Source: an uncultured Ignavibacteria bacterium
GTDB lineage: Bacteria; Bacteroidota; Ignavibacteria; Tepidaquicellales; Tepidaquicellaceae
Direction of reading: 5' to 3'
Assembly (NCBI GenBank): GCA_937924675.1
Contig: CALEVL010000165.1
Coordinates: 1-24,532, forward strand
DNA: 24,532 nucleotides
Both the position numbers and the translations under genes were made by a program. Position 1 is the first letter of the stretch. Each line of letters begins with the position of its first letter. Of this stretch, positions 1-6,458 are shown in pieces. The notes under the pieces were generated by a model. That model ran no database searches. It saw nothing but the letters and a program-made list of their open reading frames with translations, and was not told the DNA's origin.

Positions 1-16
1 AAAAAATATATAGAAC

Positions 17-427
17 TTGAAAAATAACAACAGTGACACTCTTTCACTTCAACTCAAATCCAATTCTTTGAATAACGGAAACAGCAATATCGATCAGATA
101 ATAATTGACGAAGAAAAGATTAAGGAGAAAGCATCCCGTGAAGATGTTGGCAGGTTTAGAAAACTTGTCAATCAACTGAAGCTTGCTATTGAACTTATCA
201 AAGACTACAGAAACAAATCCTATACCGAGATCCCGTGGCGTTCGATCGGACTGATTGCTGCAGCGATTCTGTATTTCTTTAATCCGTTCGATATAATTCC
301 TGACATTCTCCCTATAATGGGATTTGCAGATGACGCGGTGCTATTTGCGGCAGTGTTCAAATCTGTCAGAGATGATCTGGAAAAATACGCCGTGTGGAAA
401 GGCGTTGACATAAACGAATATTTCTAA
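17..427 (+). CDS. DUF1232 (YkvA-like) small membrane protein
   Basis: A 136-residue protein whose C-terminal half matches the DUF1232/YkvA family. It has a hydrophobic segment (about residues 77-100) containing the family signature NPFDIIPD, followed by GFADDAVL and an amphipathic tail. The N-terminal third is Asn/Ser-rich and then Lys/Glu-rich, so it is probably a cytoplasmic extension before the membrane part. The biochemical role of the family is not established. The start is a TTG six bases after an in-frame TAG at 11-13. A second TTG at 68 is possible, and no ATG is available before the domain. The next gene begins 24 bp downstream on the same strand. The domain call is firm and the exact start is not. 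Confidence 0.8.
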   Translation: MKNNNSDTLSLQLKSNSLNNGNSNIDQIIIDEEKIKEKASREDVGRFRKLVNQLKLAIELIKDYRNKSYTEIPWRSIGLIAAAILYFFNPFDIIPDILPIMGFADDAVLFAAVFKSVRDDLEKYAVWKGVDINEYF

Positions 428-451
428 TACCAACCAAAGCTACCCTATAAT

Positions 452-1249
452 TTGCCTGACATCATAAGACTTATCTTCATCGGTGACATAATTGGAGATC
501 CGGGATTCAATCTGACAAAAACGCTTCTGCCGAATTATGTATCCAAGTACAAACTCGACTTCATCATAGCCAATGCAGAAAATATCACAGAAGGCAAAGG
601 TCTGCTTGAAAAGGACGGCAAGAAGCTTCTCGAACTGGGCATTCATGTACTTACCGGCGGCAACCATACGATGGATAAGATACAGGCACATAAGTATCTC
701 ATTGAGACATCCAATGTTCTGCGTCCGATGAATTATCCGAGAGGCGCATACGGACACGGCTTCGGCGTGTTCAAAATACCGGGAACCGAACTCAGGATCG
801 CTGTTGTAAATCTGCAGGGAAGAGTTTTCATGAAAGGAATCGATTGTCCGTTCAGATCTTTTGACTGGGTATATGACAGAGTGAAGCCGGAAACGAATCT
901 GATTTTCGTGGATTTCCATGCCGAAGCAACAGCCGAAAAGATCGCATTTGGATGGCATGCAAACGGCAGGGCATCTGTCGTTGCAGGTACGCATACTCAC
1001 ATACCAACTGCCGACGCGAGAATTCTAAGCGAAGGCACGGGATACATAACAGATGTCGGAATGACCGGAGCGTATGATTCTGTAATTGGCATGAAAAAGG
1101 AAGGCTCCATAAAAAGATTCATTTACGCAACCCCGCAGAAGTATGAGGTCGCTGATGAAGATCTCCGGTTCTCTGCAATCTACTGTGAGCTAAGCCGTGA
1201 GACCGGTAAATGCCTGCTCATGAAAAAAATATTCTATCCGGAATTTTAA
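452..1249 (+). CDS. YmdB-family metallophosphoesterase (TIGR00282)
   Basis: A 265-residue, full-length member of the YmdB-type calcineurin-like phosphoesterases. Characterised relatives hydrolyse 2',3'-cyclic nucleotides using a di-metal centre. The metal-binding elements are visible in order: FIGDIIGDPG (D12, near residues 9-18), NAENITEGKG (41-50, with E43 and N44), GGNH (69-72), H156 in FVDFHAEA, and GTHTH (179-183). A family-typical GYITDVGMTG segment follows. No signal peptide is present, so the enzyme is cytoplasmic. The start is TTG at 452, and the conserved first strand follows at once, leaving no room for a later start. The usual partner gene of ymdB (rny) is not in this window. The O-methyltransferase gene starts 14 bp downstream. 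Confidence 0.88.
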   Translation: MPDIIRLIFIGDIIGDPGFNLTKTLLPNYVSKYKLDFIIANAENITEGKGLLEKDGKKLLELGIHVLTGGNHTMDKIQAHKYLIETSNVLRPMNYPRGAYGHGFGVFKIPGTELRIAVVNLQGRVFMKGIDCPFRSFDWVYDRVKPETNLIFVDFHAEATAEKIAFGWHANGRASVVAGTHTHIPTADARILSEGTGYITDVGMTGAYDSVIGMKKEGSIKRFIYATPQKYEVADEDLRFSAIYCELSRETGKCLLMKKIFYPEF

Positions 1250-1263
1250 TTTAACCCGTTTAT

Positions 1264-1914
1264 ATGAAATCAGTGCCTCTTACTCAAGAGCTTTTTGATT
1301 ATGTAGAAAGAATATCTGTACCTGATGATCCGCTTTGCAAAGAGCTTCTCGAAGAAACTCTGCGGCTTGAGATCCCGATGATACAGATTTCAACTGATCA
1401 GGCAAGATTCTTGTATCTGCTAACGAAGATGATCAATGCAAAGTATGCGCTTGAAATTGGCACGCTGGCCGGATATAGCGGAATACACATAGCACGGGGG
1501 CTTCAGCCCGGCGGGATGCTTACTACAGTTGACATTAATCCCGTTCATTCCTCTGCAGCCGCAGGGTTCTTTGCGAAAGCGGGGCTTAAGGAAAAAGTTG
1601 ATGTTGTCACTTCTCCCGCTCTTGATCACATGCGCAAAATGGCTGATGAAGGAAGGATCTTTGATCTCATTTTCATTGACGCGGACAAGACAGGATATCA
1701 CGGCTATTATCAGGAAGCATTGAAACTCTCGCATAACGGAACAGTAATCGTTTTTGACAACATGCTTAAAGGAGGAAATGTTATAGATATGTCTGTAAGT
1801 GATCCTGACCTTGATGCAGTCAGACAGATGAATGAGCTTCTTGCAAAGGATGAAAGAATAGAATGCATGCTCATGACCATCGGAGACGGCATGACGCTCT
1901 GCGTTGTAAAGTAA
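1264..1914 (+). CDS. SAM-dependent O-methyltransferase (caffeoyl-CoA OMT-like, COG4122)
   Basis: A 216-residue class I methyltransferase of the type-3 O-methyltransferase family (catechol/caffeoyl-CoA OMT fold). The SAM-binding loop is ALEIGTLAGYSG (about residues 62-73), and the acidic TTVDINP strand probably contacts the ribose. The metal-binding core is FIDADK (about 138-143), with VFDNML supplying a further conserved Asp-Asn. These are the positions that hold the divalent cation in the family. The length is normal. The start is ATG at 1264 with no clear Shine-Dalgarno site. The substrate cannot be deduced, because bacterial members act on varied catechol-like compounds and nothing nearby points to a pathway. 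It lies in a same-strand run and is followed after 42 bp by the ComEA-like gene. Confidence 0.85.
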   Translation: MKSVPLTQELFDYVERISVPDDPLCKELLEETLRLEIPMIQISTDQARFLYLLTKMINAKYALEIGTLAGYSGIHIARGLQPGGMLTTVDINPVHSSAAAGFFAKAGLKEKVDVVTSPALDHMRKMADEGRIFDLIFIDADKTGYHGYYQEALKLSHNGTVIVFDNMLKGGNVIDMSVSDPDLDAVRQMNELLAKDERIECMLMTIGDGMTLCVVK

Positions 1915-1956
1915 TGATACGAAGCGCTGAACATACTATGATTATTGTAAATACAA

Positions 1957-2475
1957 ATGGCCATTATGATAAAGGATCTGTTGAACGCACTTCAATTCTC
2001 AAAAAGTGAAACAAGAGTTATTGTATTCGTAGCTGTGGTTATAGCTTCGGGATATGTGATAAGAAATTTCAATCAGTTTGTTGAAGATGCAGACAAACAG
2101 TACGACTATTCAGGAACGGACAGTGCTTTTATAAACAAATCTCTGAACAGAGTCTCTTCTTACAGTTTCTCTGCAACGGAAGACTCTTCAGTTCACGACC
2201 CGGTAAAATTTGCTTCCGAGATTGAAGCAGCCGGAAAGAGGTTTGATTCATCAGATATAAATACAACTGCCTACGGTGGAACGACCGTTAACATTAACAC
2301 TGCGGGCAAACATGAGCTGGAAGGCCTTCCCGGCATAGGTGAAGCCACTGCTGAACGGATAATCATTTATCGGGAAGAGAAAAGCAGTTTCGTAAGGATT
2401 GAAGATCTGATGAAAGTGAAAGGAATCGGCAAGAAGAAATTTGACAAACTAAAAGAGCTCATTACAGTCAAATAA
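1957..2475 (+). CDS. ComEA-like helix-hairpin-helix DNA-binding protein
   Basis: A 172-residue protein with one N-terminal hydrophobic segment (about residues 20-32) that probably anchors it in the inner membrane. A polar Ser/Asp-rich linker follows, then a C-terminal pair of helix-hairpin-helix motifs. The motif region reads VNINTAGKHELEGLPGIGE and later MKVKGIGKKKFDKL. NINTA plus LPGIG and VKGIG is the ComEA pattern, which binds double-stranded DNA without sequence preference. In ComEA this serves uptake of transforming DNA across the envelope, and a role in uptake here is inference. ATG 1957 is used, and an in-frame ATG at 1966 is equally possible. The PilM-like gene starts 3 bp downstream, which would fit a pilus/competence link. 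Confidence 0.8.
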   Translation: MAIMIKDLLNALQFSKSETRVIVFVAVVIASGYVIRNFNQFVEDADKQYDYSGTDSAFINKSLNRVSSYSFSATEDSSVHDPVKFASEIEAAGKRFDSSDINTTAYGGTTVNINTAGKHELEGLPGIGEATAERIIIYREEKSSFVRIEDLMKVKGIGKKKFDKLKELITVK

Positions 2476-2478
2476 GAA

Positions 2479-3381
2479 TTGACAAGTCTAAGTATAGGTT
2501 TATCCGGAAAAACTCTGCGCTTGCTCGGTGTGGATTCATCAGGCAAGATCACGTCTTCGGCAAGCTTGGCAATGAGTTTCGACCTGAGCAATGAGGCACT
2601 CTTTACAAAAGATCCCGGAAATGTAGCGCAGGAGTTCAGAGAGCAAGTATCGGCTTTTGCTAAGAATGAGGATCTTGAAAAGCTAAGATCAGGCATTACG
2701 ATTGATACATCAATGGCATTTATCAACGTTATTCCTCTTGATATAAATGAAACTAGCGGAGCAATTGAATCGCACATACTTTGGGAGCTTTCAAACTATT
2801 TCCCTGACACATACAAGGATTTCAGCAAAAGATATTACAAACTGGGCAATCCGCTTTTTGGAGGAACAATTGATGAAGCCATAATCATAGCAATCGACAG
2901 GAAGAAGATACGCTTCATAAAAAACCTGTGTGCACAATCCGGACTCCGGCCTAAGAATATAGAGATAGACCACTTTGCAGTTGAAAAATGCCTTACAGAA
3001 CTTTTCGGAAGAAATGTAAGAAACAATAACGTGATCATATCATCCTGTTCCGGAAAGAGAATTGACAGCAGTCTACTTGTCAACACCGGCCTGAAGTTTT
3101 ATGATTATGACTTAGTTCTCGAACGCAACCCCATTAAGATACTTTATGAACAGCTCAGCAGAATGAAGAATAAATTTCCTGAAACGGAGATTTCAGAAAT
3201 ATTCCTGTACGGAGAGGTTTCATCAGCGGCAATTTCTTCAGGCATCGGCGATCACCTGGATGGAATTAAGATAACACACCTGGATTTGTTCGGTCCTTCC
3301 AGGCCTGACGGAAAGAGAAAGCATGACTCAAGCGTTTATGCTCCGCTTGTCGGCCTGGCACTGAAAAATCTCGCTAACTGA
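2479..3381 (+). CDS. PilM-like ASKHA-fold protein (orphan)
   Basis: A 300-residue protein without a signal peptide, weakly resembling PilM, the actin-like cytoplasmic protein of the type IV pilus alignment complex. The visible features are LSIGLSGKTLRLLGVD at the N-terminus (first beta hairpin of the ASKHA fold), a mid-region with VIPLDINETSGAIESHILWEL like PilM's inner segment, IIAIDRKKI, and EIDHFAVEKCL (the PilM 'iDve..al' region). A glycine-rich end (YAPLVGLALKNL) resembles the PilM C-terminus. No pilN, pilO or pilP follows, so it may serve another envelope or competence role. The start is TTG at 2479, 3 bp after the ComEA-like stop, and rsmD begins immediately after its own stop. The fold assignment is moderate and the function is not known. 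Confidence 0.5.
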   Translation: MTSLSIGLSGKTLRLLGVDSSGKITSSASLAMSFDLSNEALFTKDPGNVAQEFREQVSAFAKNEDLEKLRSGITIDTSMAFINVIPLDINETSGAIESHILWELSNYFPDTYKDFSKRYYKLGNPLFGGTIDEAIIIAIDRKKIRFIKNLCAQSGLRPKNIEIDHFAVEKCLTELFGRNVRNNNVIISSCSGKRIDSSLLVNTGLKFYDYDLVLERNPIKILYEQLSRMKNKFPETEISEIFLYGEVSSAAISSGIGDHLDGIKITHLDLFGPSRPDGKRKHDSSVYAPLVGLALKNLAN

Positions 3382-3906
3382 ATGAGAATTATTTCAGGTT
3401 CCTTAAAGGGAAGAAAACTTATTCCTCCGAAAGGGCTGGAAGTAAGACCTACGGCGGACAGAGCAAAGGAAACTTTGTTCAATATCGTCTGCAACAGATA
3501 TTCTATGGAAGGTTCCAAAGTACTTGACCTGTTCTGCGGATCCGGCGCTGTTGGTTTTGAATGTGTTTCAAGAGGTGCCGATGAAGTTGTCTTTGTGGAT
3601 CTAAACACTCAGCTTACAGTTAAGAATGCAGAGCATCTAAAGACAGAAGATTCTTGCAGAATCATCAGGGCAGATTCTATGAAGTATATTGAATCAACGC
3701 AGGAAAGTTTTGATTTTCTGTTTGCAGATCCACCGTACGACTTTCAGCATTACGATCAGCTTGTATTGCGTTCGCTTCTGATTTCGAAAGTTACTATTCT
3801 TGAGCATCCGGGTTCTTATGTACCTTGCGAGTCAATCAAAGCAAATCTAATATTAAGCAGAAAAGCCGGCAAGGCGCATTTCTCAATCTTCGAACAACCA
3901 AACTGA
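3382..3906 (+). CDS. rsmD: 16S rRNA (guanine(966)-N(2))-methyltransferase
   Basis: A 174-residue methyltransferase that modifies G966 of 16S rRNA during small-subunit assembly. The family's N-terminal signature is complete (RIISGSLKGRKL, then RPTADRAKETLFNI). The SAM-binding motif VLDLFCGSGAVGFE lies at about residues 47-60, the acidic VFVDLN strand follows, and the catalytic DPPY tetrad is at 116-119. The length is slightly short of the usual 180-200 residues but no domain is missing. The ATG directly follows the TGA of the PilM-like gene with zero spacing, which suggests translational coupling. coaD begins 6 bp downstream. The rsmD-coaD pair is conserved across many bacteria and supports both calls. 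Confidence 0.93.
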   Translation: MRIISGSLKGRKLIPPKGLEVRPTADRAKETLFNIVCNRYSMEGSKVLDLFCGSGAVGFECVSRGADEVVFVDLNTQLTVKNAEHLKTEDSCRIIRADSMKYIESTQESFDFLFADPPYDFQHYDQLVLRSLLISKVTILEHPGSYVPCESIKANLILSRKAGKAHFSIFEQPN

Positions 3907-3912
3907 ATTTAA

Positions 3913-4398
3913 ATGAAAAAGATAACGGCCATTTATCCGGGTACATTTGATCCGATAACAAACGGTCATCTCGATATCATTGAAAGAGCTTGCAGACTTT
4001 TTGACAATGTGATAGTCACAATAGCTGTCAACTCAAACAAGAAGCCGCTGTTCAGTGAGGAAGAAAGAAAGGAGATGATAAGGAAAACTACGGGACATTT
4101 GAAGAATGTAAAGGTTGATTCTTTTAACGGATTGCTGGTTAGACATGCTGCGGAAATGAAAGCATCCGTTATTGTAAGAGGATTAAGAGCTATCTCCGAT
4201 TTTGAATATGAATTTCAAATGTCGCTCACGAACACAAAACTCAATCCCGACATCACAACCATCTTCCTGATGCCAAATGAGAAATTCTCATACCTGAATT
4301 CATCGCTTGTCAGGGAGCTTGCATCTTATGATGCAAACGTAAAGGAGTTCCTTCCGGATTTTGTTTACAGGAAACTTAAGAAGAGATTTGCAAAGTAA
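3913..4398 (+). CDS. coaD: Phosphopantetheine adenylyltransferase
   Basis: A 161-residue enzyme of the nucleotidyltransferase superfamily. It transfers AMP from ATP to 4'-phosphopantetheine, the penultimate step of coenzyme A synthesis. The motifs are textbook: YPGTFDPITNGH (residues 8-19, with the HxGH-like catalytic His at 19), NKKPLFS, VRGLRAISDFEYEF, and YLNSSLVREL, which corresponds to the usual ISSTxVRE loop. The length is exactly typical. It is the last gene of the + strand run. The AT-rich, repeat-bearing gap at 4399-4776 follows, and no convincing terminator hairpin is seen between the stop and the repeat. Confidence 0.96.
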   Translation: MKKITAIYPGTFDPITNGHLDIIERACRLFDNVIVTIAVNSNKKPLFSEEERKEMIRKTTGHLKNVKVDSFNGLLVRHAAEMKASVIVRGLRAISDFEYEFQMSLTNTKLNPDITTIFLMPNEKFSYLNSSLVRELASYDANVKEFLPDFVYRKLKKRFAK

Positions 4399-4423
4399 AT
4401 TCTGTTTTGATTATTTCGTATTG

Positions 4424-4707
4424 GAACACAGAGTTCCACTGAGTTCCACGGAGTTACACTGAGTTCCACGGAGGATTAAGAGAGATTTGAATTAATTATG
4501 TATGAATAACTGATTATTCAACAACAAGTATTTGTGATGCATGTAACTCTACAACTAATACCTAAGAATTCTTTGAGGGCGTATTAAATTCATTATGACT
4601 CAAATCAATTACAATGATTTTCTCTCTAAATCTATTTTCACTCCACAACTTTTAGAAATACTAATCCGGCAGCAAGCTCCGTGCAACTCAGTGTAACTCT
4701 GTGTAAC
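4424..4707. repeat. Possible MITE-like element: inverted copies of a 10-bp-period repeat
   Basis: The non-coding gap 4399-4776 contains this structure and no credible gene. On the left, 4431-4470 consists of four consecutive 10-bp units (GAGTTCCACT, GAGTTCCACG, GAGTTACACT, GAGTTCCACG), preceded by a partial unit and ending in GAG. On the right, 4678-4707 read on the other strand matches 4424-4453 at 26 of 30 positions. The two arms are therefore imperfect terminal inverted repeats bounding about 285 bp. The interior is AT-rich and non-coding. Similar 'CACAGAG/CACGGAG' intergenic repeats occur in many bacterial genomes (recollection, not searched). It could be a mobile-element remnant or a regulatory or structural repeat. 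Confidence 0.6.
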
Positions 4708-4776
4708 AACATAAGATTCAGGACACAACATCAAACAAACTAATGCGAAAAAGTAGTTTATCTGTTGAAAGAATTT

Positions 4777-5265
4777 TCAGTTACCAAACATAGTTGAAAG
4801 ATCAGTATCCGTCTGTTTGTTCGCAACGAAGTATTTCAGCATCTCCACAAAATCAACAGCATCAAGATATCCTGACAGGCTTGTAACAGATTCTCCGTTA
4901 TACTTAAAAGAAATTGTACTTCCGTCAGAATTTAGGAAAACAAATGAAGGATATCCGGTTATTGAAAACATTGAGGCAAGTTCTTTTGCATTAACTGATT
5001 TTCCCTTGAAGTCAAACTTCGCTTCAGAATCTCCATCGAGCTTAACCACTTCAAACTTGTTCAATTCAGCCAGCGCTGCCTGATATGTAAGAACTTCCTT
5101 TTCGAGTTTCTGGCTCCAGCTGTCGCTGTGAGAATAAAAAATAATCAGAACCTTTTTGCCGTCTGATTTCGCAGATTTGATTGCGCCGTCAATTGACTGA
5201 CTCATTGCCGTCATGGCAAATATTGTAAAAGTGAATAAAAAAATTATTGATTTCAGGTGTTTCAT
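4777..5265 (-). CDS. Secreted thioredoxin-fold protein lacking the CxxC motif
   Basis: A 162-residue protein with a clear signal peptide: Lys-containing start, hydrophobic core, and likely cleavage after about residue 22 in TAMSQS. The mature part resembles the thioredoxin-like family used for periplasmic or peroxiredoxin-coupled redox work. It has strand KVLIIFY, then the active-site helix ending QKLEKEVL, then FEVVKLDGD, and the conserved cis-proline loop ITGYPSFVFL. At the active site, where relatives read CxxC before KKL.KEV, this protein has D-S-W-S, and there is no cysteine in the whole sequence. It cannot act as a thiol oxidoreductase and may be a binding or chaperone-type derivative. 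The ATG at 5265 has an unusually good Shine-Dalgarno site. It appears monocistronic. Confidence 0.75.
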   Translation of the reverse strand: MKHLKSIIFLFTFTIFAMTAMSQSIDGAIKSAKSDGKKVLIIFYSHSDSWSQKLEKEVLTYQAALAELNKFEVVKLDGDSEAKFDFKGKSVNAKELASMFSITGYPSFVFLNSDGSTISFKYNGESVTSLSGYLDAVDFVEMLKYFVANKQTDTDLSTMFGN

Positions 5266-5270
5266 ATTTT

Positions 5271-5276
5271 CTCCTT
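5271..5276 (-). promoter_or_regulatory. Strong ribosome binding site for the thioredoxin-fold gene
   Basis: Read on the - strand, AAGGAG lies six bases before the ATG at 5265. It stands out because most other starts in this window have no recognisable Shine-Dalgarno sequence. It fixes the start of the thioredoxin-fold gene and suggests efficient SD-led translation. Confidence 0.7.
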
Positions 5277-5376
5277 AAGTTAGCTGTTATTAACATACTA
5301 AGATACAAAATGATTCATTCAATCAAAACATTATTCATTCTGTCTTAGGCTAAATTGCTTTGTGAAAGGCGTATAG

Positions 5377-5454
5377 GAAGCTATTGCTGCAAATTATGAT
5401 CTGCCCGGACTGACAATGAAAACAAGGAATCCATTTAATTGGGAGGTTGTCTGA
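5377..5454 (+). pseudogene. Possible remnant of a PIN-domain (VapC/FitB-like) toxin C-terminus
   Basis: A 25-codon open stretch between a TAG (5374-5376) and a TGA (5452-5454) encodes EAIAANYDLPGLTMKTRN followed by PFNWEVV. The succession IAA, LT and TRN at this spacing matches the end of PIN-domain ribonucleases, whose last strand usually reads like 'D.lIAA.a...gltLvTRN..dF'. Nothing upstream of the TAG continues the domain in any frame I can read, and no antitoxin gene is present. If real, it is a decayed tail of a toxin-antitoxin locus. The match is short and could be coincidental. Confidence 0.35.
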
Positions 5455-5491
5455 AGTTTAAATAAGAACCATGTATAAATAAAATTGAACT

Positions 5492-6322
5492 TCAGCCTAA
5501 GTTCGTCAGAACACCTGCGGACAGGAGTATGAGTATCAGTATGCCGAGTGCAATTCTGTAAATGATAAAGATGAGGTTTGATTTTGTTCTAAGATAAGAA
5601 AGCAGAAAATCAATCGAGTAGTATCCTACAACTCCTGAGACAATCGTTGCAACTGTAAGATCAAGAAGATTCTCATTGAGCAGCACATTTCTTTCTTTGT
5701 ATAACTCATAGAATCCGCTCAGACCAATTGCAGGAAGACTAAGCAAAAAGGAAAACCTTGCTGCATCATCACGTTTCAGACCTCGGAAGAGTCCCGCAGT
5801 TATTGTAACACCGCTCCTTGAACTCCCCGGAATAAGTGCAAGTGCCTGCGCAAGTCCGATCACAATTCCGTCCTTGATAGTCATCTCCCCAAGTCTTTTT
5901 GATCTGGTTCCAACCTTCTCGGCAATAAACAAAACAACCGCCAGTATTATGAGCATAGCACTAATGACATACAGCCCTCGTGCATCACCTTCTATGAATC
6001 TTTTAAAGAGCAATCCGCAAACTCCTATTGGGATTGTGCCTACAATTATAAGCAAAAAAATTCTGGATTCATTGTTGGCAAGAAAATTTTTCTTCTTGAG
6101 TGCCTTTTGAAATCCATCGAATAACAATGATATATCATTGCGGAAATAGATAATTGTTGCAATGAGTGTGCCTATTTGGATGACGGCGGTGTAAGCGGCT
6201 CCAATGTCTTTCCAGCCAAGAAGCGCCGGAACAACACGAAGATGCGCTGTGCTGCTGATGGGAATGAATTCAGTTGCGCCCTGGATTATGCCAAGCACAA
6301 CTGCTTTGATCAGTTCTTCCAT
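5492..6322 (-). CDS. uppP: Undecaprenyl-diphosphatase (BacA family)
   Basis: A 276-residue polytopic inner-membrane enzyme that dephosphorylates undecaprenyl diphosphate, recycling the lipid carrier for peptidoglycan and other surface polymers. Loss or excess of this family alters bacitracin sensitivity. The two family boxes are present: GATEFIPISSTAHL near residues 15-28, with the catalytic Glu and Ser, and PGSSRSG around residue 165-171, with the essential Arg. Some eight hydrophobic segments span the rest. The second box of the first motif has Ala where Gly is usual (STAHL rather than STGHL), a conservative change. The start is ATG at 6322. It is the last gene of the replication block, 136 bp after gyrB, and may have its own promoter. 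Confidence 0.94.
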   Translation of the reverse strand: MEELIKAVVLGIIQGATEFIPISSTAHLRVVPALLGWKDIGAAYTAVIQIGTLIATIIYFRNDISLLFDGFQKALKKKNFLANNESRIFLLIIVGTIPIGVCGLLFKRFIEGDARGLYVISAMLIILAVVLFIAEKVGTRSKRLGEMTIKDGIVIGLAQALALIPGSSRSGVTITAGLFRGLKRDDAARFSFLLSLPAIGLSGFYELYKERNVLLNENLLDLTVATIVSGVVGYYSIDFLLSYLRTKSNLIFIIYRIALGILILILLSAGVLTNLG

Positions 6323-6458
6323 TAACCTGCCCCGGATATTTCAGCCGCCAGTATTGACGAAAATTGTTTAAGCAATTCAGGCAATGTTGTAAGGCGCATT
6401 AATGATTTTCATTTTATTAACAAATTGAATGGTTGTATAGCAAATTCAGGCATTACAA

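Noticed and set aside
440..1000. 186-residue open frame on the - strand
   Set aside because: It is antisense to the conserved YmdB-like gene, has Cys/His-rich non-natural composition and no domain. It is a shadow frame.
5455..5497. Possible terminator for uppP (TGAAGTT ... AACTTCA)
   Set aside because: The arms are 7 bp and AT-rich with a loop of nearly 30 nt, and they overlap the stop codon region, so this is too weak to call.
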